The position numbers were made by a program, and so were the translations under genes. A stretch of 64,000 bases of DNA from Propionibacteriaceae bacterium (GTDB lineage Bacteria > Actinomycetota > Actinomycetes > Propionibacteriales > Propionibacteriaceae): the NCBI GenBank assembly GCA_017306015.1, contig JAFKJK010000011.1, positions 124,001 to 188,000 of the forward strand. The letters are read 5' to 3'. Shown here piece after piece: positions 46,096-56,500 of the stretch (its first letter is position 1; each line of letters opens with the position of its first letter). A model generated the notes under the pieces. It searched no databases. It worked only from the letters and a program-made list of their open reading frames with translations, and was not told the DNA's origin.

Positions 46096-46242
46096 GAACC
46101 GTCCGGCGGCAGCCGTCTCCGTTGCGGACGAGCGGCCCCCTTCCCGTCGCAGGCCCACCCGGGAGGAGGTGGGCGACGTGGCGGAGACGACTGACCCGGA
46201 GGGAGGCGGCGACGCGGGGAGAGGCTCACGACGTGGGACGGG

Positions 46243-47106
46243 CTACCGGAAGCCGCGTGGGCTCGGGCTCGAACCCAGCGGGGCCTGCGGCCTTCCGTCG
46301 TCGGTGGGAGCGATCCCGCCCTGGCAGGTCGGGCAATAGCTGAGCGCCCGCTCCCGGGTCTCCGGCCCGATCGGGGCGAGTCGGACGGCAGTACCGCAGC
46401 GCCGGCACGGTCGTCCGGATCGTCCGTGGACGTAGGTGCCCTCGCCGCGGCGCCGGTCGCCGGTGGTCGTCGGGATCGGCTGGCTCAGGGACGCGGTGAT
46501 CAGCCGGCGAGCCCGCTCGACGAGGGCGGCGAGCGCTGCGGTGGACAGCTGCGCTGCCGGCGTCCAGGGGGACAGGCGCTGGGCGAACAGGGACTCGCTG
46601 GTCCAGATGGTGCCGAGCCCGGCGAGCCTCGTCTGGTCGAGCAACGCGCTGCCGATCGTCCCGGGATGCGAGGCGAGGTTCGCCACCGCCCGGGCGGCGT
46701 CGAACCCAGGATCGAGCACGTCGGGGCCGAGGTGCCCGATCAGGCCCGGCTCGTCCCGAGTGCGGACGAGATCGAGCATGCCGAGGCTGAAGCCGACCGC
46801 CGTCCACTCGGAGTTGGTCAGGACCGCTCGCGCCGCCGGGCTGCGGGCGGCGCGCAGCGCTTCGGGCGCACCGGTGGCCCACACCCGCCACCGGCCCTCC
46901 ATCTTCAGGTGGGCGTGCACTGTCCAGCCGTTGTCGACCCGGATGAGGATGTGCTTGCCGTACGGCCGCACCTCGGTCACGACCTGGCCGGTCAGGTCGG
47001 CGGTGGAGATACCCGGCCAACGCAGGTCGGCGACGGTCAGCGACCGCCCGGCCAACGCCTGGTGCAGCCGGGCGCACGTCCGGGCGACAGCATCACCCTC
47101 GGGCAT
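46243..47106 (-). CDS. nei: Fpg/Nei-family DNA glycosylase (Nei2)
   Basis: A 287-residue bifunctional glycosylase/AP lyase for oxidised bases. The N-terminal catalytic PEGD follows the initiator Met. HAHLKMEGRWRV is near residue 64, an H2TH region near 150-200 (LLDQTRLAGLGTIWTSESLF), and the C-terminal zinc finger has CRRCG and YCPTCQGG. Its ATG shares one base with the lhr stop (TGATG), so it is translationally coupled to lhr. The lhr-nei2 order matches mycobacteria and suggests a joint role in DNA repair. The last 25 residues after the zinc finger are Pro/Ser-rich. Confidence 0.92.
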   Translation of the reverse strand: MPEGDAVARTCARLHQALAGRSLTVADLRWPGISTADLTGQVVTEVRPYGKHILIRVDNGWTVHAHLKMEGRWRVWATGAPEALRAARSPAARAVLTNSEWTAVGFSLGMLDLVRTRDEPGLIGHLGPDVLDPGFDAARAVANLASHPGTIGSALLDQTRLAGLGTIWTSESLFAQRLSPWTPAAQLSTAALAALVERARRLITASLSQPIPTTTGDRRRGEGTYVHGRSGRPCRRCGTAVRLAPIGPETRERALSYCPTCQGGIAPTDDGRPQAPLGSSPSPRGFR

Positions 47107-50100
47107 CAGCGGATCCTCAGCCCCTGCGGGGTCAGCACGAAACCGGCTCCGGCAAGGGCTTTCGCCAGCGGTTGCGTCGAGCCGATCGCCAACTCCCCGT
47201 CCACCTTCGCCACCGTCAGCCGACCCAGGACGCCGCGCTGCACCGCCTGCGCGAGCGCCCTCGCCGCGGGTGCCAGGGCGGCCTCCTCCTCGGTGAACGA
47301 GAGCAGCGTGCGGCCACCCCGCTCGACGTAGAGGACGAGCCGGCCGTCAACCAGGACGACCAGCGCCCCGGCCTTGCGTCCGGGCAGATGACCGGTGTCG
47401 CGGGCGGGCCAAGCCAGCGCGGCGCCGTACGGGTTCGCCGGATCGGTCGCCGCCAGGACGAGGGTCTCGCCCGGCCCCTCGTCGAGCGGACGCGCCTGCG
47501 CCCGCAGCCGGTCGATCGCGCCGACCGCGCCGAACTGGGCGGCGCCGAGTCCCTCGACGAAGTAGCCGCGGCGCACCCGTCCGGCCTCCTCGGCGGCGGC
47601 GAGCACCCGGTAGATCGCCGCGAATCCTCCGGGGACCTCGGCGGCGGCAACGCTGCCACGGGTGACGATGCCGTAGCGGTCCAGCATGAGCTCGGCGGTG
47701 GCCAGAGCCCGCGCGGTCGGGTCGGTCTCGGGGACGGGCAGTGCCGACCAGCGTCCGGCCACCTGCGGGGGAGCCAGCCGGCGGGTGAGCGCAGCCGTCG
47801 ACAACGCCGGACGGAACCGGGCCCGCCCGGGCCTGGGTTTGGCCCGGTGGGTGGCCTTGCCGCTGCCCAGCAGCGATCGCAGCGGGGCGAGCGAGTCGTT
47901 GCCGACCCGTCCCGACCAGACCAGCTCCCACAGCAGCCGGGTCACCTCCTGCTCCGGCAGGCTGGTGCGTTCGACCAGGGCGGGGAAGAACAGGCCGCCG
48001 CTGCCCAGTGCGTCGAGCAGGGCGGTGGCTGACGCGTCCGCCTCCCCGGGCTCCGCTGCAGCGAGGGTGAGCGGTGCCAGCTCGGCGGGGTGCAGCGACA
48101 CCCAGCCGTCGTTCGCGCCCAGCGCCCCGTGACCCTGCCAGACCACCTCGCCGGCCGTGGTGAGCTCGTCCAGCAGCGCCGGGCTGTAGTCGACGACCCG
48201 GGCGGGCAGGACGAGCGACTCCAGCGCGCTGGCCGGCACCGGGACCCCGGCGAGCTGCTCGACGACCTGCAGCAGGCCGTCCACGCCGCGGCGCTGCCCG
48301 ACCCCCTGCCAGCCCGGCAGGAAAGCGGCGAAATCGGTGGCGGCGACCGGCTCGACCGCGTCCCGCAGCGCTGCCAGCGAGCGCCGTCGGAGCAACTGCA
48401 GCACCCGCGCGTCGGCGTACTGCGGACCTTCGGCGAGCGTCCGGTCCCGTCCGGGGCCCACCCAGCCGGGCGGACGCAGCTCGCCGATCGCCACCCGTCC
48501 GGACGCGACCAGCCGCGCCAGCACGTCCTTCGCCACGGCCGGGCCGATGCCGAGGGCCGCAGCCACCTCGGCCGCGGAGAACACCGCGTGGCTACGGGCG
48601 TAGCGGCCCACCAGGTCTCCGAGCGGATCGGCGACCGGCTCGGTGAACGCATCGGGGACGCCGGGAGACAGCTGGACGCCCAACGCGTCCCGGATGCGGG
48701 CAGCATCCTCGACCACCACCCAGCGGTCGCCGGCCAGCGCGAGCACGCGACGCTCGGACTCCAGTTGCGCCAGCCAGCGGGGCACCGCGTCCGGCTCCCG
48801 GCAGCGCACGGCGAGGGCGGCACCCGTGAGCGGCCCGAGCTCGCGCAGCAGGTCGGTGAGTTCATCCGCGTCCCGGGCCTTGCGGGCGTCCACCAGGTGC
48901 TGCAGCTCGAGTTCGGTGCGGGTCAGTGCGTCGGGGTCGAGGAGGTCGGCCAGCGCCAGCCCCTCCGCCGTCCCCAGCAGTTCGGCGAGCAGTGTCGGGT
49001 CCAGCGCGAGCGCGGCCGCCCGCTTCTCGGCCAGCGGCGAGTCGCCCTCGTACAGGAACTGCGCCACATAGCCGAACAGCAGGGACGACGCGAACGGGGA
49101 CGGCCGGGGGGTGTCGACGGCGACCGTGCTGACCTTTCGCGAGCGGATGTCGGTCATCAACCCGACCAGCGCCGGCAGGTCGAAGACGTCGTTCAGGCAC
49201 TCGCGGACCGCCTCGAGCACGATCGGGAAGTCGGGATACTCGGCCGCCACCGAGAGCAGCTGGGCCGAGCGCTGCCGTTGCTGCCACAAGGCCTGACGGT
49301 GTCCCGGACGCCGGTTCGGCAGCAGCAGCGCCCGTCCCGCGCACTCCCGGAACCGGGACGCGAACAGCGCCGAGCCGCCCACCTGTGCGGTGACTTCGGC
49401 GGCCACCTCGTCGGGGTCGGGGATGATCAGCTCCAGCAGTTCCGACAGTGCGAACCGTCCGTCCGCTGCGGGCTCGTCGTCGTCGCCGAACCAGCCGGTG
49501 TCGGGCAGCCGGAACACCAGGCCGTCGTCGGCGTGCATCGCCTGCACCTCGACGCCGAAGCGCTCCCGCAGCCGGGCCGCCGCGACCAGCGCCCACGGCG
49601 CATGCACCTGGGCGCCGAAGGGGGAGTGGACGATCACCTGCCAGTCTCCGAGTTCGTCCCGGAACCGCTCGACCACGATCTGCCGGTCCGTGGGCAGCCG
49701 GCCGATCGCCTCCCGCTGCTCGGCGAGGTAGTCGAGGAGGTTGTCGGACGCCCACTGGTCGAGCCCGAGCGCAGCCAGCCGCTCCCGCGCCGGCTTCGGC
49801 TTCAGCGCCGCCACCTCGCGGACGAATGCGCCGACGGCACGGCCGAGTTCGGCCGGCCGGCCCAGCCCGTCCCCCTTCCAGAACGGCAATCGGGCCGCCT
49901 GGCCGGGCGCGGGACTGACCAGCACCCGGTCATGGGTGATCTCCTCGATCCGCCAGGATGTCGTGCCGAGCGCGATCACATCCCCGGTGCGGGACTCGTA
50001 GACCATCTCCTCGTCGAGTTCGCCGACCCTTCGTCCCTCCCCCTCGCCGGCCACGAAGACGCCGTACAGGCCGCGGTCGGGGATCGTGCCGCCGGAGGTG

Positions 50101-52376
50101 ACGGCGAGCCGCTGGGCGCTGCGGCGTCCGGTGAGGGTGTCGGTGGCGCGGTCCCAGACCAGGCGGGGACGCAGCTCGGCGAATTCCTCGGACGGGTAGC
50201 GGCCGGCGAGCATGTCGAGGACGGAGGCGAGCACCGAGCGGGTCAGCCCGGCGAACGGTGCGGCGCGGCGGACGAGGGCTTGGAGGTCGTCGACCTGCCA
50301 GGCGTCCATGGCGACCATGGCGACGATCTGCTGGGCGAGCACGTCCAGCGGGTTCGCCGGGACGTGCAGCGACTCGATCTGGCCGGCCAGCATCCGCTCG
50401 ACGGCGACCGCGGTCTGGACGAGGTCGCCGCGGAACTTCGGGAAGAAGATGCCGGAGCTGACCGCACCCACCTGGTGGCCGGCGCGGCCGACGCGCTGCA
50501 GCCCGGAGGCGACCGACGGCGGCGCCTCGACCTGGACGACGAGGTCGACCGCACCCATGTCGATGCCGAGCTCGAGGGAGGAGGTGGCGACCACGGCCGG
50601 CAGGCGTCCGGCCTTCAGGTCCTCCTCGGTGAGCTGCCGCTGCTCGCGGCTGACCGAGCCGTGGTGCGCTCGAGCGAGGACGGGGGGAGCTCCGTGGCTG
50701 ATCGCCGACTGCGCCATCACCTGCGCTGGTGGCCGGGTCAGGTCGATCCCGTGAGGCAGAGGTCCCGGGGCGGGGCCCGGGATGACACCCAACGGCGGGC
50801 TGTCGTGGGAGGAGTCGTCGGTGTGGGGCGGGGATTGCGGGGTGGGGCTCGGGATGAGGCCCTCTGGCGGGCTGTCGTGGGAGGGGTCGTCGGTGTGGGG
50901 CGGGGATTGCGGGGTGGGGCTCGGGATGAGGCCCTCTGGCGGGCTGTCGTGGGAGGGGTCGTCGGTGTGGGGCGGGAATTCCGGGGCGGAGCCCGGGATG
51001 ACAGGCAACTCCGTCGTCTCGTCGACGGTGGTGCTGGTGCCGGTCGTCCGGGCGCCGTTGTCGTCGGCGGTCTCGGTGTCGGGTCTCGGCCGGGTGTCGG
51101 GTGCCGTCCCGTTGTCGTCGCCTCGCCGCGCCTCGTCTGTCATCCCGGCGAATGCCGGGACCTCCGTCGGTGTCGCTCGAGGTGTCGACGCGCCACTCCG
51201 GGCTGGGTCTGGGATGACAGCCGAGTGCGAGATCAGGTCGGAGCTCAGCGCAACCGGGCTCGGGTGGGAGATTCGGGTGTGGTCGCGCTGGGGGGACGGT
51301 CCGTCCAGGATCGTCCGCGGGACTGGTTCCACGTCCTCGCCGAGGCGGGTCGCCCAGAGTTCGTTCAGGCGTGCCGTCAGCCGCTCGGCCAGGCGCCGGG
51401 AGTTGACGAAGACCAGCGTCGAGCGGTGGGCCGCGATGGCGTCCGCGATCTTCTCCTCGACGTGCGGCCACACCGATCCCGGCTGGGCGGACGGCGAGGC
51501 GAGGTCACCGGACGCAGGGCCCGGCCCACCGCCCAGTTCGCCCAGATCCGGCACCGGGACGACGACCGACAGGTCCCAGCGCTTGTGGCTGGGCGGGACC
51601 ACCTGGGTGACCGGGCGTCCGCCGCCGAGAAAGCGGGCGACCTCCTCGATCGGCCGGACGGTTGCTGACAAGCCGATTCGCTGGGCCGGACGGGGCAGCA
51701 ACGCGTCCAGCCGCTCCAAGGACAGGGCCAGGTGGGCGCCGCGCTTGGTGCCGGCGACGGCGTGGACCTCGTCCACGATCACGGTCTCGACGCTGCGCAG
51801 CGCCTCCCGCGCCGAGGACGTGAGCAGGAGGAACAGCGACTCCGGCGTGGTGATCAAGATGTCGGCCGGATGCCGGGTGAAGGCGCGCCGCTCCTCGGCC
51901 GGGGTGTCGCCGGAGCGGACGGCGACCCGGATCTGCGGGCGGGGCAGGCCGAGGCGTTCGGCGGCGTGGCCGATTCCGACCAGCGGGCTGCGCAGGTTGC
52001 GTTCCACGTCCACGGCGAGCGCCTTGAGCGGGGAGATGTACAGCACCCGGCAGCGCTCGGACGCCGCGTCCGACTGTCGCTGACCCGGTACGTCGGCTCG
52101 GCCGACCCCACGCTCCGAGCCGGTCGCGGGGCTCGGGCCGTCGCTGGGGCCACCGCCGGAGTCGGTGCCGGACATCGACTCGTGTGCCAGCCGGTCGAGC
52201 GCCCACAGGAAGGCGGCCAACGTCTTGCCCGACCCGGTCGGGGCGACGACGAGCGTGTGCTCACCGGACGAGATGGCGTCCCAGGCGCCGGCCTGCGCGT
52301 CCGTCGGCGCGGTGAAGTTGGCGGCGAACCACTCCCTGGTGGCCGCCGAGAACCGCTCCAGCACGTCCGCTTCCAT
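47106..52376 (-). CDS. lhr: Lhr-type ATP-dependent DNA helicase with a repeat-built insertion
   Basis: A 1756-residue superfamily 2 helicase acting in DNA repair. Motifs in order: Walker A APTGSGKT at 45-52, ISPLKALAVD, TTPESLF, VDEVH, LSATVRP, VFVNSRRLAERLTARLNELW near 320, ATSSLELGIDMG near 590 and QRVGRAGHQVG near 620. The Lhr core winged-helix and C-terminal domains follow. Between motifs IV and V about 225 residues (335-560) of Pro/Ser/Asp/Thr-rich sequence replace the short loop usual in the family. They include a 24-residue tandem repeat (PPHTDDPSHDSPPEGLIPSP) and a VPAFAGMTDE stretch encoded by dispersed palindromes. A smaller Gly/Ser insertion lies near 72-110. The frame stays open, so the gene is probably functional. 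nei is coupled downstream. Confidence 0.93.
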   Translation of the reverse strand: MEADVLERFSAATREWFAANFTAPTDAQAGAWDAISSGEHTLVVAPTGSGKTLAAFLWALDRLAHESMSGTDSGGGPSDGPSPATGSERGVGRADVPGQRQSDAASERCRVLYISPLKALAVDVERNLRSPLVGIGHAAERLGLPRPQIRVAVRSGDTPAEERRAFTRHPADILITTPESLFLLLTSSAREALRSVETVIVDEVHAVAGTKRGAHLALSLERLDALLPRPAQRIGLSATVRPIEEVARFLGGGRPVTQVVPPSHKRWDLSVVVPVPDLGELGGGPGPASGDLASPSAQPGSVWPHVEEKIADAIAAHRSTLVFVNSRRLAERLTARLNELWATRLGEDVEPVPRTILDGPSPQRDHTRISHPSPVALSSDLISHSAVIPDPARSGASTPRATPTEVPAFAGMTDEARRGDDNGTAPDTRPRPDTETADDNGARTTGTSTTVDETTELPVIPGSAPEFPPHTDDPSHDSPPEGLIPSPTPQSPPHTDDPSHDSPPEGLIPSPTPQSPPHTDDSSHDSPPLGVIPGPAPGPLPHGIDLTRPPAQVMAQSAISHGAPPVLARAHHGSVSREQRQLTEEDLKAGRLPAVVATSSLELGIDMGAVDLVVQVEAPPSVASGLQRVGRAGHQVGAVSSGIFFPKFRGDLVQTAVAVERMLAGQIESLHVPANPLDVLAQQIVAMVAMDAWQVDDLQALVRRAAPFAGLTRSVLASVLDMLAGRYPSEEFAELRPRLVWDRATDTLTGRRSAQRLAVTSGGTIPDRGLYGVFVAGEGEGRRVGELDEEMVYESRTGDVIALGTTSWRIEEITHDRVLVSPAPGQAARLPFWKGDGLGRPAELGRAVGAFVREVAALKPKPARERLAALGLDQWASDNLLDYLAEQREAIGRLPTDRQIVVERFRDELGDWQVIVHSPFGAQVHAPWALVAAARLRERFGVEVQAMHADDGLVFRLPDTGWFGDDDEPAADGRFALSELLELIIPDPDEVAAEVTAQVGGSALFASRFRECAGRALLLPNRRPGHRQALWQQRQRSAQLLSVAAEYPDFPIVLEAVRECLNDVFDLPALVGLMTDIRSRKVSTVAVDTPRPSPFASSLLFGYVAQFLYEGDSPLAEKRAAALALDPTLLAELLGTAEGLALADLLDPDALTRTELELQHLVDARKARDADELTDLLRELGPLTGAALAVRCREPDAVPRWLAQLESERRVLALAGDRWVVVEDAARIRDALGVQLSPGVPDAFTEPVADPLGDLVGRYARSHAVFSAAEVAAALGIGPAVAKDVLARLVASGRVAIGELRPPGWVGPGRDRTLAEGPQYADARVLQLLRRRSLAALRDAVEPVAATDFAAFLPGWQGVGQRRGVDGLLQVVEQLAGVPVPASALESLVLPARVVDYSPALLDELTTAGEVVWQGHGALGANDGWVSLHPAELAPLTLAAAEPGEADASATALLDALGSGGLFFPALVERTSLPEQEVTRLLWELVWSGRVGNDSLAPLRSLLGSGKATHRAKPRPGRARFRPALSTAALTRRLAPPQVAGRWSALPVPETDPTARALATAELMLDRYGIVTRGSVAAAEVPGGFAAIYRVLAAAEEAGRVRRGYFVEGLGAAQFGAVGAIDRLRAQARPLDEGPGETLVLAATDPANPYGAALAWPARDTGHLPGRKAGALVVLVDGRLVLYVERGGRTLLSFTEEEAALAPAARALAQAVQRGVLGRLTVAKVDGELAIGSTQPLAKALAGAGFVLTPQGLRIR
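50794..51001. repeat. 72-bp tandem repeat inside lhr
   Basis: GGCGGGCTGTCGTGGGAGG begins units at 50794, 50866 and 50938. The period is 72 bp, so the frame is kept and each unit adds 24 residues. The flanks contain CCCGGGATGAC palindromes (near 50776, 50990 and 51135), the same dispersed type seen in intergenic DNA of this window. Confidence 0.88.
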
Positions 52377-52561
52377 GGTGGCTCAACTGTGCCACGCCGG
52401 TCCGACAGCGGAGTCGCCGCGAACGGGCTGCGGATGCGCCGCCGGCGGGGTCGAGCGGGAGGTCGTGAGCCCGACGAACCAGACTCCGGGCGTCCGGTCG
52501 GTGCGCACTGAGGGCGACGGCCAGACGTGACATCTTCCTCAGGGGATAGATTTCTTCCTGC

Positions 52562-52567
52562 TAGGGT
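52562..52567 (+). promoter_or_regulatory. Leaderless -10 box of vapBC
   Basis: TAGGGT ends 6 nt before the vapB ATG. The 197-nt gap to lhr holds no gene. No clear VapB operator dyad was found. Confidence 0.5.
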
Positions 52568-52573
52568 TGACAG

Positions 52574-52828
52574 ATGGCTCTGAACATCAAGGACCCGGCC
52601 ACGGACGCGCTCGCGCGTGAGCTCGCCGGGCAGACCGGGGAGAGCATCACGGAGGCGATCCGCGTCGCCATGGCGGAGCGGCTGACCCGGCTGCGGCGCC
52701 GCGCGTCGGTGTCAGCGCGCAGCGCAGACCTCCAGCGGTTCATCGAGCGGGGGCGGCAGCGGGTCACGCTGGACGACCGCTCGGCCGACGAGATCCTCGG
52801 CTACGACGAGGACGGGCTGCCCGCATGA
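52574..52828 (+). CDS. vapB: VapB-type antitoxin
   Basis: An 84-residue antitoxin of the PSK-transcription-factor/Rv0623 type: MALNIKDPATDALARELAGQ at the start and SITEAIRVAMAERLTRLRRR as the ribbon-helix-helix-like DNA-binding part. The C-terminal half (from ARSADLQRFIERGRQRV) should wrap the toxin. The stop overlaps the vapC start by 4 nt (ATGA). Confidence 0.88.
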   Translation: MALNIKDPATDALARELAGQTGESITEAIRVAMAERLTRLRRRASVSARSADLQRFIERGRQRVTLDDRSADEILGYDEDGLPA

Positions 52829-53211
52829 TCGTCGACACGTCCGCGTTGCTGGCGGTGATCCTCGGCGAACCGGACGCGGAAACCTATCTGGCTGCCATGG
52901 TGCGCGCCGACGACCTGGCTTTGTCGGCTGCGACCCTGACCGAGGCGCTGATCGTCGGGGAGGCCCGGCAGGGGCGCGAGGCGGCGTCCGATCTGGTGGC
53001 CCTCCTCGCCGAGCTGGAGGTGGAGGTCATCAGCCTCGATGAGGCCCAGGCCGAATCGGCCGCCGCGGCCTGGCGGCGCTTCGGCAAGGGACGCCACCCG
53101 GCCGCGCTGAACCTCGGGAACGCCTTCAGCTACGCGCTGGCGGCGACCCGCGGCGAGCCGCTGCTCTTCAAGGGCCGCGACTTCGCAGCCACCGACATCG
53201 CGCAGGCCTGA
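52825..53211 (+). CDS. vapC: VapC-type PIN-domain toxin with an altered acidic site
   Basis: A 128-residue PIN-domain ribonuclease of a type II toxin-antitoxin pair. Acidic residues of the active site are Asp4 (MIVDTSAL), Glu40 (LTEALIV) and Asp119 (FKGRDF). The third motif, usually LNxGDxxxYALA, reads LNLGNAFSYALA, so Asp99 is Asn. One G-to-A change in the codon explains it. The toxin may be weakened or inactive. It is translationally coupled to vapB. Confidence 0.9.
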   Translation: MIVDTSALLAVILGEPDAETYLAAMVRADDLALSAATLTEALIVGEARQGREAASDLVALLAELEVEVISLDEAQAESAAAAWRRFGKGRHPAALNLGNAFSYALAATRGEPLLFKGRDFAATDIAQA

Positions 53212-53371
53212 GTGGTCGCGGCTCGCGCATGACCCAAGGTCTGACGCTGGCACCTCGACGCTCGTGGGGCGCCCGGATCTGCCTCGGCAACGCACCGCTC
53301 CCCGCCTGGGACGCCAGCGTCCGCCGTTCCTGTGGTTATGGAGACCGGCCGGGGCTACCGCGACGAGCGTT

Positions 53372-53428
53372 CCGCCGTAACTGTCGTAATAGCTGCGATC
53401 TGGACGCTGATAACGACAGTAACGGCGG
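53372..53428. repeat. Imperfect 57-bp palindrome between vapC and the RND gene
   Basis: CCGCCGTAACTGTCGTAA (53372-53389) and TAACGACAGTAACGGCGG (53411-53428) pair at 16 of 18 positions across 21 nt. It lies in the 328-nt gap between convergent genes and could be a bidirectional terminator or a solitary dispersed repeat. The rest of the gap shows no gene. Confidence 0.6.
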
Positions 53429-53539
53429 ATCACCCCGCCGAGGCCGACTCAACCCGGCTGATAACTGCAGGATCGGCGGAATGGGCAGAAGTCGCGGAAC
53501 GGCTCGGCCCGGGCCTTGGGCGAGGCACAGCCGTCGGGG

Positions 53540-56500
53540 CTACGCCGGTTCGGTCTCGCCGGACGCAGCAGTCGAGCCTTTCCCGGACGCAGCAGTCGAG
53601 CCTTCCCCGGACGCAGCAGTCGAGCCTTCCCCGGACGCGATCCGCGGCCCCGCCTTCCTGGCAACCCGGTTCTCCCGCCAGGTCTCGAGCAGGTCGTACA
53701 GGACCGGGACGAGGATCAGCGTCAGCAGCGTGGACGAGACCAGGCCGCCGATCACCACGATCGCCAGCGGACGGGAGATGAACACCCCGCCGCCGGTGAG
53801 CCCCAGCGCCATCGGCAGCAGGGCGAATACCGTAGCCAGCGCCGTCATTACGATCGGACGGACGCGCAGCCGCGCCCCGGCCTGGATCGACTCGTCGACC
53901 CCGAGGCCGGACTTCCGCTTCTGGTTGATCAGGTCGATCAGCACGATCGCGTTGGTCACGACGATGCCGATCAGCATCAGCAGGCCGATCATGCTCGGCA
54001 CGCCCAACGCGGTGTCGGTGAGCAGCGACAGCCCGATCGCCCCGGTCGCGGCGAATGGGATCGACACCAGCAGGATCAGCGGCTGCAGCAGCGACCCGAA
54101 TGTCGCCACCATGATCAGGTAGACCACCGCGATCGCCACCAGCATCGCCAGCCCCAGCTGCGCGAACGACTCGGTCTGCTGCTGCGACACCCCGCCGATC
54201 CGGACGTCGACGCCGCTGGGCAGGTCGAGCCCGTCGATGCCCGCCTTGATCTGGTTGGTGGTGGCGGTCAGGTCCGAACCCTCGTTCGACGCGGTCACGG
54301 TGGCCGCGCGCACGCCGTCCACCCGGGTGATGGTGGTCGGCGCCTTGACCACGTTCACGTCCGCCACGTCGGTGAGCGGGATCGGCTCGGCGGTCGCGTT
54401 CTGGGCGTCCTTGGACGCATCGGTGATCCGTTGCTGCTTGTTCTGGGCCTCGATCGTCTTGGCCCGCGACTCGTCCAGCGCGTCCAGCTGCTTGTCGATC
54501 GAGGTCACTCCGGACTTCGCCTGGATCTGTGCCGAACTCAGCTGGGCGAGCATGGACGCGGTCGCCGACAGCTGCTCGCTGACCGCGTAGATGCTGGCCG
54601 GCACCTTGACGGCGCACTGGGGGTTGGTCGGGTCGCTCTGGCAGACCGCCTGGAGGGCAGCCAGCTGCTTCTGCAGGGCGGCGAGCTTCGACTTGGTGCT
54701 GTTCACCTGCTTGGCCAGGTTCTGCTGCGCCTTCACCGCGGCCGCGCGGCTCTTCTTCAGGGCCTTGACCTGGTCGTTGAACGCCTTGTTCTGGGAGTCC
54801 TTCGACTCCTGCTGGAGGGCCTCGGAGTCCTTGCTGACCGCGTCGGCCGCGTCCAGCTTCGCGTTGGCGTTCATCAGCTGGGTCGGCGGCAGCTCGATCT
54901 TGCGCAGCTCCTCGATGCTCTTCACCGGCTTCTGCGAGCGCAGGTAGACGTTGAGCGTGGTGTCGCCCTTGGCGAGCGTCCCGATCATCGATCCGCGGAC
55001 GGCGCGCGCGACGGCCTGGCCGATCGTCGCCTGGGTGAAGCCCTTCTTGGCGGCGGCGTGGTCGTCCACCTTGACCTGCAGCATGTCCTTGTCGTCGCCG
55101 AGATCGCTGGTGACGTTGGTCAGCCCGTTGATGCCCTTGAGCATGTCGGTGACCTTGTCGGAGTAGGTCTTGAGCAGCGTGGAGTCCGAGCTCTCCACGT
55201 AGAGCACCACGCCGGTCGAGGAGCTGGAGGCGCCGACCGCCACCTCGACGGTGCCCACCCCGGAGCCGAGTCCGGAGATGGCCGTCCGCAGCCGGTCGGC
55301 GGTCGCCTTGCCGTCCGCGCCGGGCTTCAGCGGGACGGTGAAGCTGGCCTGGTTCGTGTCGGACTGGCCGCCCATGAACAGCGAGCTGGATCCGCCGATC
55401 GTGGTCTGGTACGTCTGCACCGACGGGTCGGACGCGAGGACGCCCTCGATCCTCTTCGCCGCGGTGTCGGTCTCGGCCAGGGACGTTCCGGACGGCAGCT
55501 TCTGGGTGATCGCCAGTGACTCGTTGCCCATCTCGCCGATGAAGTCGGTCTTGAGCAGGGTCGCCGCGCCGAGCGTCCCGACGAACAGCAGCACGGCCAG
55601 CGCGAGCGTCAGCCAGCGCCGGTGCAGCGCCCAGTTGAGCATCGGGAGGTAGGCCTTCTGCAGCCAGTTCTCGTCGTGGTGCGCCTCCTCGTCCTCCGTG
55701 GTCGGCGGCTTCCTGCTCGACCGTCGCATGAACACCGAGGCCAGCACGGGGATCACGGTCATGGCGACCAGCAACGACGCCAGCAGCGAGACGGTCACCG
55801 CGACGGCGAACGGACGGAAGAGCTCCCCGGCCTGGCCGCCGACGAGCCCGATCGGCAGGAACACGGCCACCGTCGTCAGCGTCGAGCTGGTCACCGCACC
55901 AGCCACTTCCTTGACCGCGTTGGCGATCGAGGCGGTGCCGCCCTCGCCGTAGCCCTGGTGTCGCTTGATGTTCTCGATGACGACGATGGCGTCGTCGACG
56001 ACGCGTCCGATCGCGACGGTGAGCGCGGCCAGGGTGATGATGTTGAGGCTGTAGCCGCCGATCCACAGCCCGGCCAGTGCGATCAGCAGCGACATCGGGA
56101 TCGAGATGGCGGTGATGATCGTCGGCCTGATCGAGCCGAGGAACACCATGATCACCAGCACGGCCATGGCCAGCCCGATCGCACCCTCGACGCTGAGGTC
56201 CTGGATCGAATCGGTGATGTAGGGCGCCTGGTCGAAGATCGTGCTGAAGCTCGCCCCGTCCCCCAGCTGCTGCTGCAGGGCCGGCAGCCTGGCTGCGACG
56301 GCGTGGGCGACGGCGACGGTGTTCGCGTCCGGGGACTTGGTGATCGACAGGGTCAGCGACGTCTTGCCGTTGACCCGCGAGATGCTCGTGGTCTCGGTCG
56401 GCTGCTCGACGACCTTGGCCACGCTCCCGAGGCGCACCGGCCCGTCGGTGGTGGGGATCAGCAGGTTGGCGATCTGGTCGACGGTCGAGTAGGTGGTGCC

